Under the pieces are notes generated by a model. That model did no database searches and was not told the DNA's origin. It saw nothing but the letters and a program-made list of their open reading frames with translations. Below are positions 16,302 through 25,181 of a stretch of 26,671 nucleotides of DNA, one piece after another. The first letter of the stretch is position 1. Every line of letters starts with the position of its first letter. Source of the DNA: JANXVV01 sp038230975 (GTDB taxonomy: Bacteria > Planctomycetota > Phycisphaerae > Tepidisphaerales > Tepidisphaeraceae); the NCBI GenBank assembly GCA_038230975.1, contig JBBRMF010000046.1:1-26671 (forward strand), written 5' to 3'. The position numbers and the translations under genes are program-made.

Positions 16302-19300
16302 ATGAAGCACCTCGATCCCAAGCGATTGCGACCGCCATTGATCTTGATCGCGGTGGTGATGTTGGTGGAGGGGTCTGGATTTCTTCGCTTCGTACTTACC
16401 GCTGAACCTCTCTCAAAAAATCTCAACCTTACAAAGTTACCCCAACCCGCGACTGCGAAAGTTGATTTTGCGCGCGATATTCAGCCGTTGCTCGTCGAGC
16501 GGTGCGTGAAATGTCACGGGCCGGACAAACAAAAAGCGGATTTACGACTCGATGGAAAATCGCGGGCGATGCGCGGCGGTGATTCGGGCAAAGTCATTGA
16601 GCCGGGCAAGAGCGCGGAAAGCCGCCTGATTCATCTGGTTGCCGGGTTGGAACCTGACACGCTCATGCCGCCGAAAGGGGAACCTTTAACGACGAATCAG
16701 ATCGCGCTGTTGCGGGCGTGGATCGATCAGGGTGCGAATTGGCCGGAGGAATTAAAGAAGGCAAGGAGTGGCCATTGGTCGCTTCAGCCGTTGCGCGTTC
16801 CAGCGATCCCGGGAAATTCGGGGAACCCAATAGATGCATTGATTAGCGCGCGGCTCGCAAAAGAGCGTCTGACGCTTTCGCCAGAGGCAGATCGCACGAC
16901 CCTGATTCGTCGATTGAGTTTTGATTTGATCGGTCTGCCGCCATCTCCCGAGGAGATTGAAGCGTTCGTCAAAAATACATCGCCGAATGCCTATGCGGAA
17001 TTGGTCGATCGGCTGCTCGCGTCGCCGCACTATGGGGAGCGTTGGGGTCGGCATTGGCTCGACATCGCACGGTATACCGAGAGCCAGGGTTTTGAATATG
17101 ACCACCTGCGGGAAAACGCATGGCAGTACCGCGATTACGTCATCAAGAGTTTTAATGATGACAAGCCCTATGACCGGTTCATGAAAGAGCAGATCGCCGG
17201 TGATGTGATGGAGCCGGTGACGACCGATGGCATGATCGGCCCGAGTTTGCTCGTGTGCGGCCCCTGGGATGCGGCGGGAAATATGCAGGCCAACGCCACC
17301 CAACGCGCCATCGCCCGCGACGATGAGCTTGAGGACTTGATCGGTGTCGTGGGGCAAAGCTTTCTGGGCCTTACCATTAACTGTGCCCGCTGTCATACGC
17401 ACAAGTTCGACCCGATTCCGCATGAAGAATACTATCGGATCAAATCGGTTTTCGAGGGGGTGAAGCATGGCGAACGGCAGATTAATCGATTGATGGAATC
17501 AAAAGCGCAGGCGGCTCGATTGGCCGCGCTTCGGAAAGAAATCACGAGATTCGAGCAGGAAGTCGCGCAAATCGAATCCGAAGGCTGGAAACTGGCGGCT
17601 GCGAAATATTCGACCGATCGACCTTCCCATCATTCGACAGCATTTCTGCTATTGAACTTTGACGGCACGGCCAATGCGACACCGCCGGGTTCATTGAATG
17701 GCGGCGCATCAATCGCGAACGGTGTTTTGCTGCTGCCGAAAGATGGCGCTTATTTTCAATCGCCTCCGCTCACGCGCGATATTCGCGAAAAGACGCTGGA
17801 AGCGTGGGTCTCGCTGGCGGATTTAAAGCAAGGCGGCGGTGCACCGATTTCCATCGAAGCCGACGATGGAAGTTCGTTTGACGCCATTGTGTTCGGCGAG
17901 CGACAACCCAAACAATGGATCGCCGGCAGTACCGGGTTCCTCCGCACGAAAGATCTGGACGCGCGTGAAGAAAATACGGCGCCGGACGTCTACATTCACA
18001 TGGCGATTGTCTATCGCGCGGACAACAGCATCACCGTTTACCGCAACGGGGAACCTTACGGCGCGACCTATACTCCCGGAAGCTCACTACAGACTTTCTA
18101 CGCGGGCAAATCGCATGTCGTATTGGGAATGCGTCACAAAGGCGGTGGACGACCGTGGCTGACGGGCAAAATCCGGCAAGCGGCGCTCTACGATCGCGCA
18201 TTGAGCGCCACGGAAGTGGCAGCCTCATTCCGCGCGGGAGGATTTTCAATACCGCCATCGGAGATTCTTGCGAACCTCACTCCGGATCAACAGGTCGCGC
18301 GGAATTCGGCCTTGTCGAATCTGAAACATTCCCGCGAATCATTCGACGCGATTAAACGCGTGCCGGTCTCCGTTTCGTACGTGGGGACCCGCGTGCAACC
18401 GGCTCCGACCCATCGACTGAAACGCGGTGAAGTGACCTCGCCGGATGAAGTGGTGACGCCGGGCGCGCTCTCGGCGATTGTGGATCTCAATCCTGATTTT
18501 GGATTGCCTGCCGACGCCCCCGAAGCACAACGTCGACTCAAGTTCGCCGATTGGCTCGCCGACCCGCTCAACCCCCTGCCAGCCCGCGTCATGGCCAACC
18601 GAATCTGGCACCTTCATTTCGGTCAGGGGTTGGTCGCCACGCCGAATGATTTTGGCGTTAGCGGCGCGCGACCGAGCCATCCGGAACTTCTGGATTGGTT
18701 GGCGATGAAGCTGATCGAAAATAAGTGGAGCGTGAAATCTCTGCATCGGTTGATCGTGAATTCAGCGGCGTATCGTCAGGCATCGACATTCAATGAGATG
18801 GCTGCGGCGAAGGATGCGGATAATCAGATGCTCTGGCGATTCGCGCCAAAGCGACTCGAATCCGAAGCGGTTCGGGATGCGATGTTGGCCGTCAGTGGTC
18901 AACTTAATTTGGCCGTGGGCGGGCCGAGTTTCAGACCGTTTACGGTGACGCAGTTCAATGCGTCGTTTTACCATCTGGTGGATCGACCGGAGCCGGAGTT
19001 TAGCCGCCGCACGGTGTATCGAGTGAATGTGAACAGCGGAAAAGATCCACTGCTTGAGGCATTTGATTGCCCGGATCCGTCGGTGAAAACGCCGCGTCGC
19101 GGGGTGACCACCACGCCGCTTCAAGCGCTTGAGCTAATGAACAATTCGTTCGTTCAACGACAGGCAAAATATCTGGCCGAGCGTGCGATGAAAGATGCGG
19201 GCTCGAACACCCACGCCGCCATCCAAAGCGTCTACCTGTTGGCCATTGGTCGCCGCCCCACCGCGGATGAGATTTCCCGCGCATCGACTGCCGTTCAAGA

Positions 19301-19364
19301 GCGCGGGTTGGCCAGTGTCTGTTGGGCGCTGCTGAACTCAACGGAGTTTGTCTATGTCAAATAA
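16302..19364 (+). CDS. Planctomycete cytochrome-like protein: PSCyt1, DUF1549, LamG-type and DUF1553 domains
   Basis: This 1020-residue exported protein is of a family expanded in Planctomycetes. A hydrophobic N-terminus (PPLILIAVVMLVEG) suggests export. PSCyt1 carries a haem-type CVKCH (68-72). DUF1549 follows (about 120-380: LIRRLSFDLIGLPPSPEE, ASPHYGERWGRHWLDIARY) and contains a second motif, CARCH (361-365). A concanavalin/LamG-like insert spans about 444-647 (FDGTANATPPGSLNGG, TLEAWVSLADL, KIRQAALYDRALS). DUF1553 fills the end (MANRIWHLHFGQGL near 764, PRRGVTTTPLQALELMNN). Function is unproven; redox or carbohydrate-related roles are proposed for the family. AAGGAGGG touches the ATG directly with no spacer, so the start is somewhat uncertain. 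It overlaps the DUF1501 gene by 11 bases. Confidence 0.92.
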   Translation: MKHLDPKRLRPPLILIAVVMLVEGSGFLRFVLTAEPLSKNLNLTKLPQPATAKVDFARDIQPLLVERCVKCHGPDKQKADLRLDGKSRAMRGGDSGKVIEPGKSAESRLIHLVAGLEPDTLMPPKGEPLTTNQIALLRAWIDQGANWPEELKKARSGHWSLQPLRVPAIPGNSGNPIDALISARLAKERLTLSPEADRTTLIRRLSFDLIGLPPSPEEIEAFVKNTSPNAYAELVDRLLASPHYGERWGRHWLDIARYTESQGFEYDHLRENAWQYRDYVIKSFNDDKPYDRFMKEQIAGDVMEPVTTDGMIGPSLLVCGPWDAAGNMQANATQRAIARDDELEDLIGVVGQSFLGLTINCARCHTHKFDPIPHEEYYRIKSVFEGVKHGERQINRLMESKAQAARLAALRKEITRFEQEVAQIESEGWKLAAAKYSTDRPSHHSTAFLLLNFDGTANATPPGSLNGGASIANGVLLLPKDGAYFQSPPLTRDIREKTLEAWVSLADLKQGGGAPISIEADDGSSFDAIVFGERQPKQWIAGSTGFLRTKDLDAREENTAPDVYIHMAIVYRADNSITVYRNGEPYGATYTPGSSLQTFYAGKSHVVLGMRHKGGGRPWLTGKIRQAALYDRALSATEVAASFRAGGFSIPPSEILANLTPDQQVARNSALSNLKHSRESFDAIKRVPVSVSYVGTRVQPAPTHRLKRGEVTSPDEVVTPGALSAIVDLNPDFGLPADAPEAQRRLKFADWLADPLNPLPARVMANRIWHLHFGQGLVATPNDFGVSGARPSHPELLDWLAMKLIENKWSVKSLHRLIVNSAAYRQASTFNEMAAAKDADNQMLWRFAPKRLESEAVRDAMLAVSGQLNLAVGGPSFRPFTVTQFNASFYHLVDRPEPEFSRRTVYRVNVNSGKDPLLEAFDCPDPSVKTPRRGVTTTPLQALELMNNSFVQRQAKYLAERAMKDAGSNTHAAIQSVYLLAIGRRPTADEISRASTAVQERGLASVCWALLNSTEFVYVK

Positions 19365-20820
19365 AGCAAATCCAGTCATTCTTCCGCGCGGCAATGAACT
19401 CGTTCCGTTTTCCCGTCGTCATTTTCTGTGGAACGCCGGTGGTGGGCTGGGTGCTATCGCGATGGCATGGTTGCTCGATCAAGACCGTGCGCGTGCCGCT
19501 GAAATCATCACTCCTTCCGCGCGACAACCACATTTTGCACCGAAAGCAAAACGTGTGATTCAGGTATTCTGCACCGGTGGGGTGAGCCATCTTGATACCT
19601 TCGACTACAAGCCGGAGCTGGAGAAAATGGATGGCAAGTCACTGGAAGGGAAAGGCGAAAACCTCGGATTTTTCGGTCAACCGGGCCGATTAATGAAAAG
19701 TGTTTACCCTTTTCGCCAGCGAGGCCAATCCGGTGCCTGGGTGAGCGATCTTCTTCCGAATCTGGCCGGTTGCGTAGACGACATTTGCTTTATCAAGTCG
19801 ATGTTCGCCAAGAGCAACAACCACACACCGGCGGCGTTTCAGATGAACAGCGGATTCACGCAGAACGGTTTTCCGTGCATGGGCGCATGGTTCAGCTACG
19901 GGCTCGGCACGGTCAATGAAAACCTGCCGGCGTTTGTCGTTTTACCCGATCCGCGCGGGCTGCCTGCGGGAGGTTCTATCAATTGGACCTCGGGCTTTCT
20001 CCCGGCGAATCATCAGGGTGTGGCATTCCGCACACAGTCCCCTGAACCCGTCGCCGACTTGCGCACGCCTGCCGGCATTTCCACCGCCGCGCGCTCGGCC
20101 GACATGGAATTGCTTGCCACGATGAATCGTGAGTTCGCCGATGCGCATCCAGGTGACGGTGCGTTCGCGGCGAGATTGCGCTCCTACGAGCTAGCCGCGC
20201 GAATGCAAACGAGCATTCCGGAAGCCACGAATCTCGACAATGAACCGCAAGCCATCAAAAAGCTCTATGGCCTAGATGATCCCACCAACAAAGGCTTCGC
20301 CCGAAACTGCCTGATGGCTCGGCGGCTCTTGGAGCAAGGCGTGCGATTCGTTCAAATCCACAACGGTGGCTCCTTCGGCAGCCCGCGCATCAATTGGGAT
20401 GGCCATGAGAATTTAAAGGAAAATCACGATACCCAGGCCGCCACCGTTGACCGCCCCGTCTCCGCACTCATCAAAGACCTCAAACAGCGCGGCATGCTGG
20501 AAGACACACTATTCATCTGGTCCACCGAGTTCGGCCGCAGCCCGGTCACGCAGGGCGTCGGCTCAAAAGGCCGCGATCATCACCCCACCGCTTTCACCTG
20601 TTTTCTCGCCGGTGCCGGCGTCAAAATCGGAACATCCTACGGCAGTTCAGACGAAGTCGGTTACTTCGTCGGTGAAGACAAAGTCACCATCCCCGATTTC
20701 CACGCGACCATCCTGCACCTGCTGGGATTGGATCACGAAAAACTGACGTTTTATCACAATGGTATTAATCGGCGGTTGACGAATGTGGAGGGGAAAGTGA
20801 TTCAAGGTATTCTTGTCTGA
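19354..20820 (+). CDS. DUF1501 (sulfatase-like fold) Tat-exported protein
   Basis: This 488-residue protein is the usual downstream partner of PSCyt1/DUF1553 genes in Planctomycetes. A twin-arginine signal is clear: SRRHFL (20-25), the hydrophobic stretch GGGLGAIAMAWLL, and a likely cut after ARA near 48. DUF1501 marks are VIQVFCTGGVSHLDTFDYKP, ETRFG-like STEFGRSP, GRDHHPTAFTCFLAGAGVK and the closing DFHATILHLLGLDHEKLTF. The fold resembles alkaline phosphatase/sulfatase enzymes, but the activity is unknown. The ATG at 19354 is preferred to the TTG at 19348 because CGGAG sits seven bases before it. The gene overlaps its upstream partner, so the two are co-translated. Confidence 0.93.
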   Translation: MSNKANPVILPRGNELVPFSRRHFLWNAGGGLGAIAMAWLLDQDRARAAEIITPSARQPHFAPKAKRVIQVFCTGGVSHLDTFDYKPELEKMDGKSLEGKGENLGFFGQPGRLMKSVYPFRQRGQSGAWVSDLLPNLAGCVDDICFIKSMFAKSNNHTPAAFQMNSGFTQNGFPCMGAWFSYGLGTVNENLPAFVVLPDPRGLPAGGSINWTSGFLPANHQGVAFRTQSPEPVADLRTPAGISTAARSADMELLATMNREFADAHPGDGAFAARLRSYELAARMQTSIPEATNLDNEPQAIKKLYGLDDPTNKGFARNCLMARRLLEQGVRFVQIHNGGSFGSPRINWDGHENLKENHDTQAATVDRPVSALIKDLKQRGMLEDTLFIWSTEFGRSPVTQGVGSKGRDHHPTAFTCFLAGAGVKIGTSYGSSDEVGYFVGEDKVTIPDFHATILHLLGLDHEKLTFYHNGINRRLTNVEGKVIQGILV

Positions 20821-21286
20821 ACTTCCGAAGATGACCGCATCTTCCTGATCCGACCCAACACTGGAAGTTATTCCGAGCGTTTCCCCTGGCAAGAATCGGG
20901 CGAGCAGCATTTTTCCGCCCTGAAGAAGCTTCTCGATAGCGATTCTTCGGCTTTCGCATTAACGCATCAGTACGCTTCCGATTAGAACTCCCAAGCTCTC
21001 CAAACTGACATTCAACAAAAAAAGACTTTCAGAACAATATTGATGCGCCGTCGCCGTTTGAATGAGCGAGCGAGTTTGTTTTCAGTCGCTCTTCTTTCTA
21101 CGCGAATATGTTGCTCCAAAAACCACCGCTGAAGAGAGAGCCCGTTATGACCGATATTGTTCGGGGTCTTTGTCGTTATATCGGATTAAAGGGTTCGTTC
21201 AGTCCTATGATCGACGGGTGTTGGCTTCCTAATTTACAGGAACCCGATTTCCCGCCCAGGTTGTTCATCAGATAGGTAATCACCAT
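20821..21286. other. Intergenic region after the DUF1501 gene
   Basis: This 466-base spacer begins with a perfect 7-base hairpin (GAAGATG at 20827-20833 with CATCTTC at 20838-20844) lacking a T run. The frame of the DUF1501 gene stays open for 54 codons beyond its stop, to 20985, with no start codon of its own. A 42-codon frame with a possible ribosome binding site lies at 21147-21275. No recognisable gene family is present. Confidence 0.45.
21147..21275 (+). CDS. Candidate 42-residue small ORF upstream of the redoxin/hydroxylase gene
   Basis: An ATG at 21147 preceded by GAAGAGAGAG opens a frame that starts MTDIVRGLCRYIGLKG and ends RLFIR, stopping at 21275, 11 bases before the next gene. 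The product is unrecognised, without signal peptide or clear domain. It could be a leader peptide, a gene remnant or chance. The only support is the ribosome binding site and the position. Confidence 0.2.
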   Translation: MTDIVRGLCRYIGLKGSFSPMIDGCWLPNLQEPDFPPRLFIR

Positions 21287-22372
21287 ATGTTACTCACCGG
21301 CGATCCAGCACCTTCGTTCATTGCGCGCACTACTTTCAATGACCACATGCAGTTCAGCGATCTCGCTGGCCGCTACATCGTGATCAGCTTCATGGGCACT
21401 GCCTCGCACCCCATGATGGGCGCAGCGCTAAGTCGTTTGCCCGCCTACCATACGCGCTTTGCGCAGATCGACACTGTCTTTCTGGGAGTGAGCATCGACC
21501 CCGACGACGAGCGGTTGGCCCGCGTTGTCCGACATGATCCCGGCGTTGAGTTCGTCTGGGATTTCGACCGGGCCGTCAGTCGGCTCTTTGGTGCGTCCCG
21601 CGCGGACGGGCCGGGCTACATCCCTCACACTTTGATTCTCGACCGCTCGATGCGCGTTGTCGCCGTCATTCCGCTGGTTGAGCAGCGCGCGCTCCAGCAT
21701 TTCGACGACGTGATTGCCGCGCTCGACCGCCTTCCCCCACTGTTGAGCCTGGCGGGAAATCCTCCCATCCTGCAAGTGCCGCACGTTTTCGAGCCCGAAT
21801 TCTGCCGGCAACTTATCAGTGTGTTCGAGCGCCATGGCGGCGAAAACATTGGCATCCTCCGGGAGGTCGACGGCCGCACGATCCGCGTGTTTGACGACTC
21901 CACGAAACGCCGCAGCGATCACGAGATCACTGATCCGGCGCTGCTCGGTCAAGTTCATGAACGCCTGCGTCGGCGGCTTGTTCCCGCCATTAAGCAGGCC
22001 TTTCAGTTCAATGCCACTCACGTCGAGCGGAACACGATCGGATGTTATGACAGTGCCGTGGGCGGACATTTCAGGCCGCACCGCGATGACTCAACGTCCG
22101 GCTCGGCGCACCGCCGCTTCGCGGTCACCATCAATCTCAACGCCGAAGACTATGCAGGTGGCGACCTCCGCTTCCGTGAGTTCGGAATCCAGACCTACCG
22201 CTCCCCCACCGGCGCCGCGACCGTGTTCTCCTGCTCGCTCCTACACGAAGTCCTCCCCGTCGAACATGGCAAACGCTACGCCTACCTCCCATTCATGCAC
22301 GATGAGGCCGCCGAGAAGATGTGGGCCATGAACCGGCCGGCCATTCAATCCGCGGCTGTGGCTGTCGCGTAG
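21287..22372 (+). CDS. Fusion of redoxin-like domain and 2-oxoglutarate/Fe(II) prolyl-hydroxylase domain
   Basis: Residues 1-150 have the AhpC/TSA thioredoxin fold (GDPAPSF, FSDLAGRYIVISF, FLGVSIDPDDE, IPHTLILDRSMRVV). The peroxidatic cysteine position reads MGTASHPMM with no Cys, so the domain should not act as a peroxidase. Residues 160-340 form a P4Hc-type dioxygenase domain. The iron ligands are His265 and Asp267 in HFRPHRDD and His320 in LLHEV, and Arg330 in GKRYAYLPF is the likely 2-oxoglutarate contact. It probably hydroxylates a protein or small molecule using O2. The ATG at 21287 has a weak AGGT upstream. Similar fusions occur in Proteobacteria (from memory), so transfer is possible. 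Synonymous positions look more C-rich than in the neighbouring genes. Confidence 0.85.
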   Translation: MLLTGDPAPSFIARTTFNDHMQFSDLAGRYIVISFMGTASHPMMGAALSRLPAYHTRFAQIDTVFLGVSIDPDDERLARVVRHDPGVEFVWDFDRAVSRLFGASRADGPGYIPHTLILDRSMRVVAVIPLVEQRALQHFDDVIAALDRLPPLLSLAGNPPILQVPHVFEPEFCRQLISVFERHGGENIGILREVDGRTIRVFDDSTKRRSDHEITDPALLGQVHERLRRRLVPAIKQAFQFNATHVERNTIGCYDSAVGGHFRPHRDDSTSGSAHRRFAVTINLNAEDYAGGDLRFREFGIQTYRSPTGAATVFSCSLLHEVLPVEHGKRYAYLPFMHDEAAEKMWAMNRPAIQSAAVAVA

Positions 22373-22527
22373 AGCCTTCGGTCGCTATTTTTGGATTACA
22401 AGCATTTCTACATTCGTGCCGGCGTAATTGAATAGAGTAAATTTTTCCCGAAATTACTTGGATAGCACATCGATGATGGCTTAAAATCCAATTGATCAAC
22501 AGGTAGCACTGCAGGCAAGGCATTTTA

Positions 22528-23898
22528 ATGCGATGGATCATTTCACTCCTTTTCCTGACCGCAACCGTATGCGCTAAAGAATCGATTCAATCCGACTGGC
22601 CTCAATTCCAGGGGCCAAACGGCGACGGCTCCTCGCCTGAAACCAACCTCCTTCGCGAGTGGCCCGAAGGTGGCCCTAAGATTCTGTGGCGTCAAAAGAT
22701 CAAACCAGGCTGGTCATCCCCTTCCGTCGTCGGCGACGATGTCTACGTCTGCTCCACCGAAGCGGCCCGCGGCAATGCTGAAACTGTTGCCTGCCTCAGT
22801 GCCACCGACGGCTCGGTCCGATGGAAGCAGACATACGAAGTCGGGCCATATTACGAGCGCAACATCGGCTGGGCCGGTGGCGGCTTTCGCTCCACGCCCT
22901 GCGTCGCGGGCGACCGCCTAATCACCCTCGGCGCGATCGGCCATCTCCGTTGCTACGATCGCAAGACCGGCAAGCTTACGTGGCAACAAAACCTTTGGGA
23001 CGAATGGAATGCATCCGGCGAAAAAGGCTACGACTTCTCCCCCATCTTCGCCGATGGCAAACTCATCCTGTGGTACGGCGACGCGACAACGCGTTCAAAT
23101 CAGTCGCGCCCCGACGGTGAGACCGAAGGTGATAAATTCCTCGTCCTCTGCCGCGCCCTCGATCCAGCCACCGGAAAGGTGCTTTGGGAATTCAGCGAAC
23201 CCCATCGAAAGGAATCGCGGCTCGGTGAAGGGCAGACGCCCGCCATTGCCCACTTCGGCGACGACACCTGCATCGTGATCAACGCCAACGCACAGCTCAA
23301 GGCTCTCCGCGTTTCGGACGGCAAACAGATATGGAGCTTTAACTGCCCCGAACCCCGGATGCGCGGCACCACGGTTCCTACGCCGCTGATTCTGGCCAAT
23401 CACATCGTCAACATCCCCGACGCCGATCCTACGCAGGTCGTCGATGTCGACTTTTCTACGCCGGATTTTAAGGCAAAAACGCTCTGGCAGCGCCACATCG
23501 AAATCTACATGCCCATTTACCAGTTCCGCCATCACGACGGCTACCTCTATGGCTTCGCGGGCGAAATCCGGGGCAGCGACGAAAAAGTCGCCAGCGATTC
23601 CAAGCTCATACTCATCTGCCTCGATCTCGCAACCGGCAAGCTCCAATGGGAACAGCCCGGGTTCCAATGCGGCGTCGCCATCACGCGAGCCGACGGCTTG
23701 CTCTTTGTTCGAAGCTTCCAAACCCTTCGCCTGATCGAAGCCACCCCGATTGGCTACAAGCTTCTCGGCCAAGTCAAAACCCACAACGTCAACAAACCCA
23801 CCGTGAATCTCCTCGACTTCACGCAACCGATTCTCTCGCACGGAAAACTTTTTATCCGCAGCCCCGAAGAACTTACCTGCTACCACATCGCGAATTAA
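22528..23898 (+). CDS. Exported PQQ-type (outer-membrane-like) beta-propeller protein
   Basis: This 456-residue protein has a signal peptide (MRWIISLLFLTATVCA) and at least five propeller repeats with the tryptophan-docking pattern (D/T)G..(L/I/V)W: DGSVRWKQ, TGKLTWQQ, TGKVLWEF, DGKQIWSF, TGKLQWEQ. The start of the mature protein, DWPQFQGPNGDGSSPE with the following LREWPEGGPKILWR, is characteristic of planctomycete PQQ-binding-like or WD40-like propeller proteins found near sulfatases and PSCyt proteins. No PQQ dehydrogenase active-site residues are evident, so a binding or scaffold role is more likely than oxidation. The ATG at 22528 is preceded by AAGG about eight bases upstream. Confidence 0.88.
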   Translation: MRWIISLLFLTATVCAKESIQSDWPQFQGPNGDGSSPETNLLREWPEGGPKILWRQKIKPGWSSPSVVGDDVYVCSTEAARGNAETVACLSATDGSVRWKQTYEVGPYYERNIGWAGGGFRSTPCVAGDRLITLGAIGHLRCYDRKTGKLTWQQNLWDEWNASGEKGYDFSPIFADGKLILWYGDATTRSNQSRPDGETEGDKFLVLCRALDPATGKVLWEFSEPHRKESRLGEGQTPAIAHFGDDTCIVINANAQLKALRVSDGKQIWSFNCPEPRMRGTTVPTPLILANHIVNIPDADPTQVVDVDFSTPDFKAKTLWQRHIEIYMPIYQFRHHDGYLYGFAGEIRGSDEKVASDSKLILICLDLATGKLQWEQPGFQCGVAITRADGLLFVRSFQTLRLIEATPIGYKLLGQVKTHNVNKPTVNLLDFTQPILSHGKLFIRSPEELTCYHIAN

Positions 23899-23954
23899 GG
23901 TTATTCTTCAAGGATTGAGAAAAGGCGCCAGCCACGAATGGCACTTCCAAGTTC

Positions 23955-24365
23955 CTAACACTTTGCTGCTCCACGCTTTGCGAGTCGTTCCTTTGCTTTT
24001 TTTCTGGGGACGGTGAGGATCGCGATTGGTTTTGATCTGCGTTTCACCGCCCGCGGCTCATATCGGTCGGGCCGGTCTGCGACGCGGTGGCGAGCGATCG
24101 CTCGCAGGATGATCTCCCACAGTCGCGGCAGATCCTCGGGCGTGGCCATCTGAAGGGCCGGGGAAAACGCGACCCGCGTCTGTACTGCGCCCGCGAAGCT
24201 TAATTCTCGTGGCTCCACTTCCGCCAGCGTGGCCGCCTCGGCCATCACGCCGCGGATCAGGTTATACGCCAGCATGTACATCCACGCTTCCTTCATCACC
24301 CTCTCCGGCGTCTTGCAACGCAGCACGGACAGCCGTCGTCGGGGTGTCGGCCTGATCCTCCCCAT
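23955..24365 (-). pseudogene. IS4-family transposase remnant (C-terminal part)
   Basis: The frame contains LRCKTPERVMKEAWMYMLAYNLIRG, the conserved C-terminal block around the last catalytic region of IS4-type DDE transposases, then EPRELSFAGAVQ and a basic tail, KRRSKPIAILTVPRKKAKERLAK. Full-length relatives have about 400 residues; only about 135 remain. The sequence before LRCKTP (RIRPTPRRRLSV) does not look like the family, and the catalytic aspartates are absent, so the element is broken on its upstream side, next to the repeat cluster at 24422. Confidence 0.8.
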
Positions 24366-24421
24366 GCCCCACGGGCGCGCTTCGGTTCCTCATCGCGGGT
24401 AACATCCCGCAGAAAAGGAAG

Positions 24422-24522
24422 CCAGAAAAGGGGATAAGGAGACAGAAAAGGGGATAAGTACATATAATGGAATAAAACAAATGTACTTATCCCCTTTTCT
24501 GGTCCTCCCCTTTTCTGGTCCT
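24422..24522. repeat. Inverted and tandem repeat cluster (AGAAAAGGGG units)
   Basis: A perfect 20-base inverted pair, 24444-24463 and 24481-24500 (AGAAAAGGGGATAAGTACAT), flanks a 17-base A+T-rich loop. A second pair, 24422-24433 and 24507-24518 (CCAGAAAAGGGG), flanks the first. On the right the unit CCCCTTTTCTGGTCCT occurs twice in perfect tandem (24491-24506, 24507-24522). A further partial copy lies at 24410-24419. It sits exactly between a broken transposase and a broken glycosyltransferase, so it is probably a REP/MITE-like element or element end. Confidence 0.75.
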
Positions 24523-25053
24523 ACAGACGCGTTCCGGTTCGGGCGGATATCCAGGCCGGACCCAGGAAAGTTCCATGAGAGTCAACTCTGGATATACACC
24601 ACCATGACCGCGCCCGTTCCCAAAGCGGGATTGATCATGCGATGGAGTGCCGAAGTCGAACGAAAGCTTTGTCAGCGGCCCGACAGCTACATTGCGGCAG
24701 TTTCTCCTGGCTGGACGACTGCTCAGGAGTTTTACCGGTTCTGCGACGTGATAATCATGACGACCGATACCTTCGAGAACTTGCCTCGCGTCGGTTTCGA
24801 AGCGATGGCGTCGGGATCAGTACTGGTGGTCGACGACAGGGGTGGCTGGCGGTTGCAAGTCGAGAGCGGCAAGACTGGGTGGCTCTGCAAGGATCAGAGG
24901 GAATTCCAGTATCGCGCCAGCCGACTAGCGTTTGAGGCTTACGAGCGGAATAAGTTCCGACTCGCCGCGCGTGAAAAATTAGAAAAGGAATGGGGGCTGG
25001 CTGCGGCGGTTGCTGAATGGGAACGCGTTTTCGAGGAGTGGAGACAACTCTGA
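24481..25053 (+). pseudogene. Glycosyltransferase (GT4-like) C-terminal fragment, 5' end lost
   Basis: Similarity to glycosyltransferases begins near 24535 with FRFGRISRPDPGKF, and continues with the nucleotide-sugar binding region ENLPRVGFEAMASGSVLVVD followed by GGWRLQVESGKTGWLC, and a closing helix rich in Glu/Trp. The E..PR..FEAMA block is the donor-binding signature of GT4-type enzymes. The N-terminal half of the enzyme, normally about 200 residues, is missing. The frame's ATG at 24481 falls inside the repeat cluster, so the first 16 or so codons come from the repeat and not from the enzyme. ATG 24604 is internal. A fragment of this kind cannot form the two-domain GT-B fold and is probably inactive. 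Confidence 0.7.
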
Positions 25054-25181
25054 GGTAATCTATAATTCTACTTGTCCTGCGTTCGCGATGCTACCAAGAT
25101 CAATCAGCCGAATACACATAAAAAAGAACGCCGCTTCTCGTCGAAATGCAATAAGTCGTCTGTTTACGACCAAGTGATTCA

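Noticed and set aside
24262..24480. 72-residue minus-strand frame overlapping the transposase remnant
   Set aside because: It reads the transposase sequence in another frame and begins inside the repeat cluster; no independent support.
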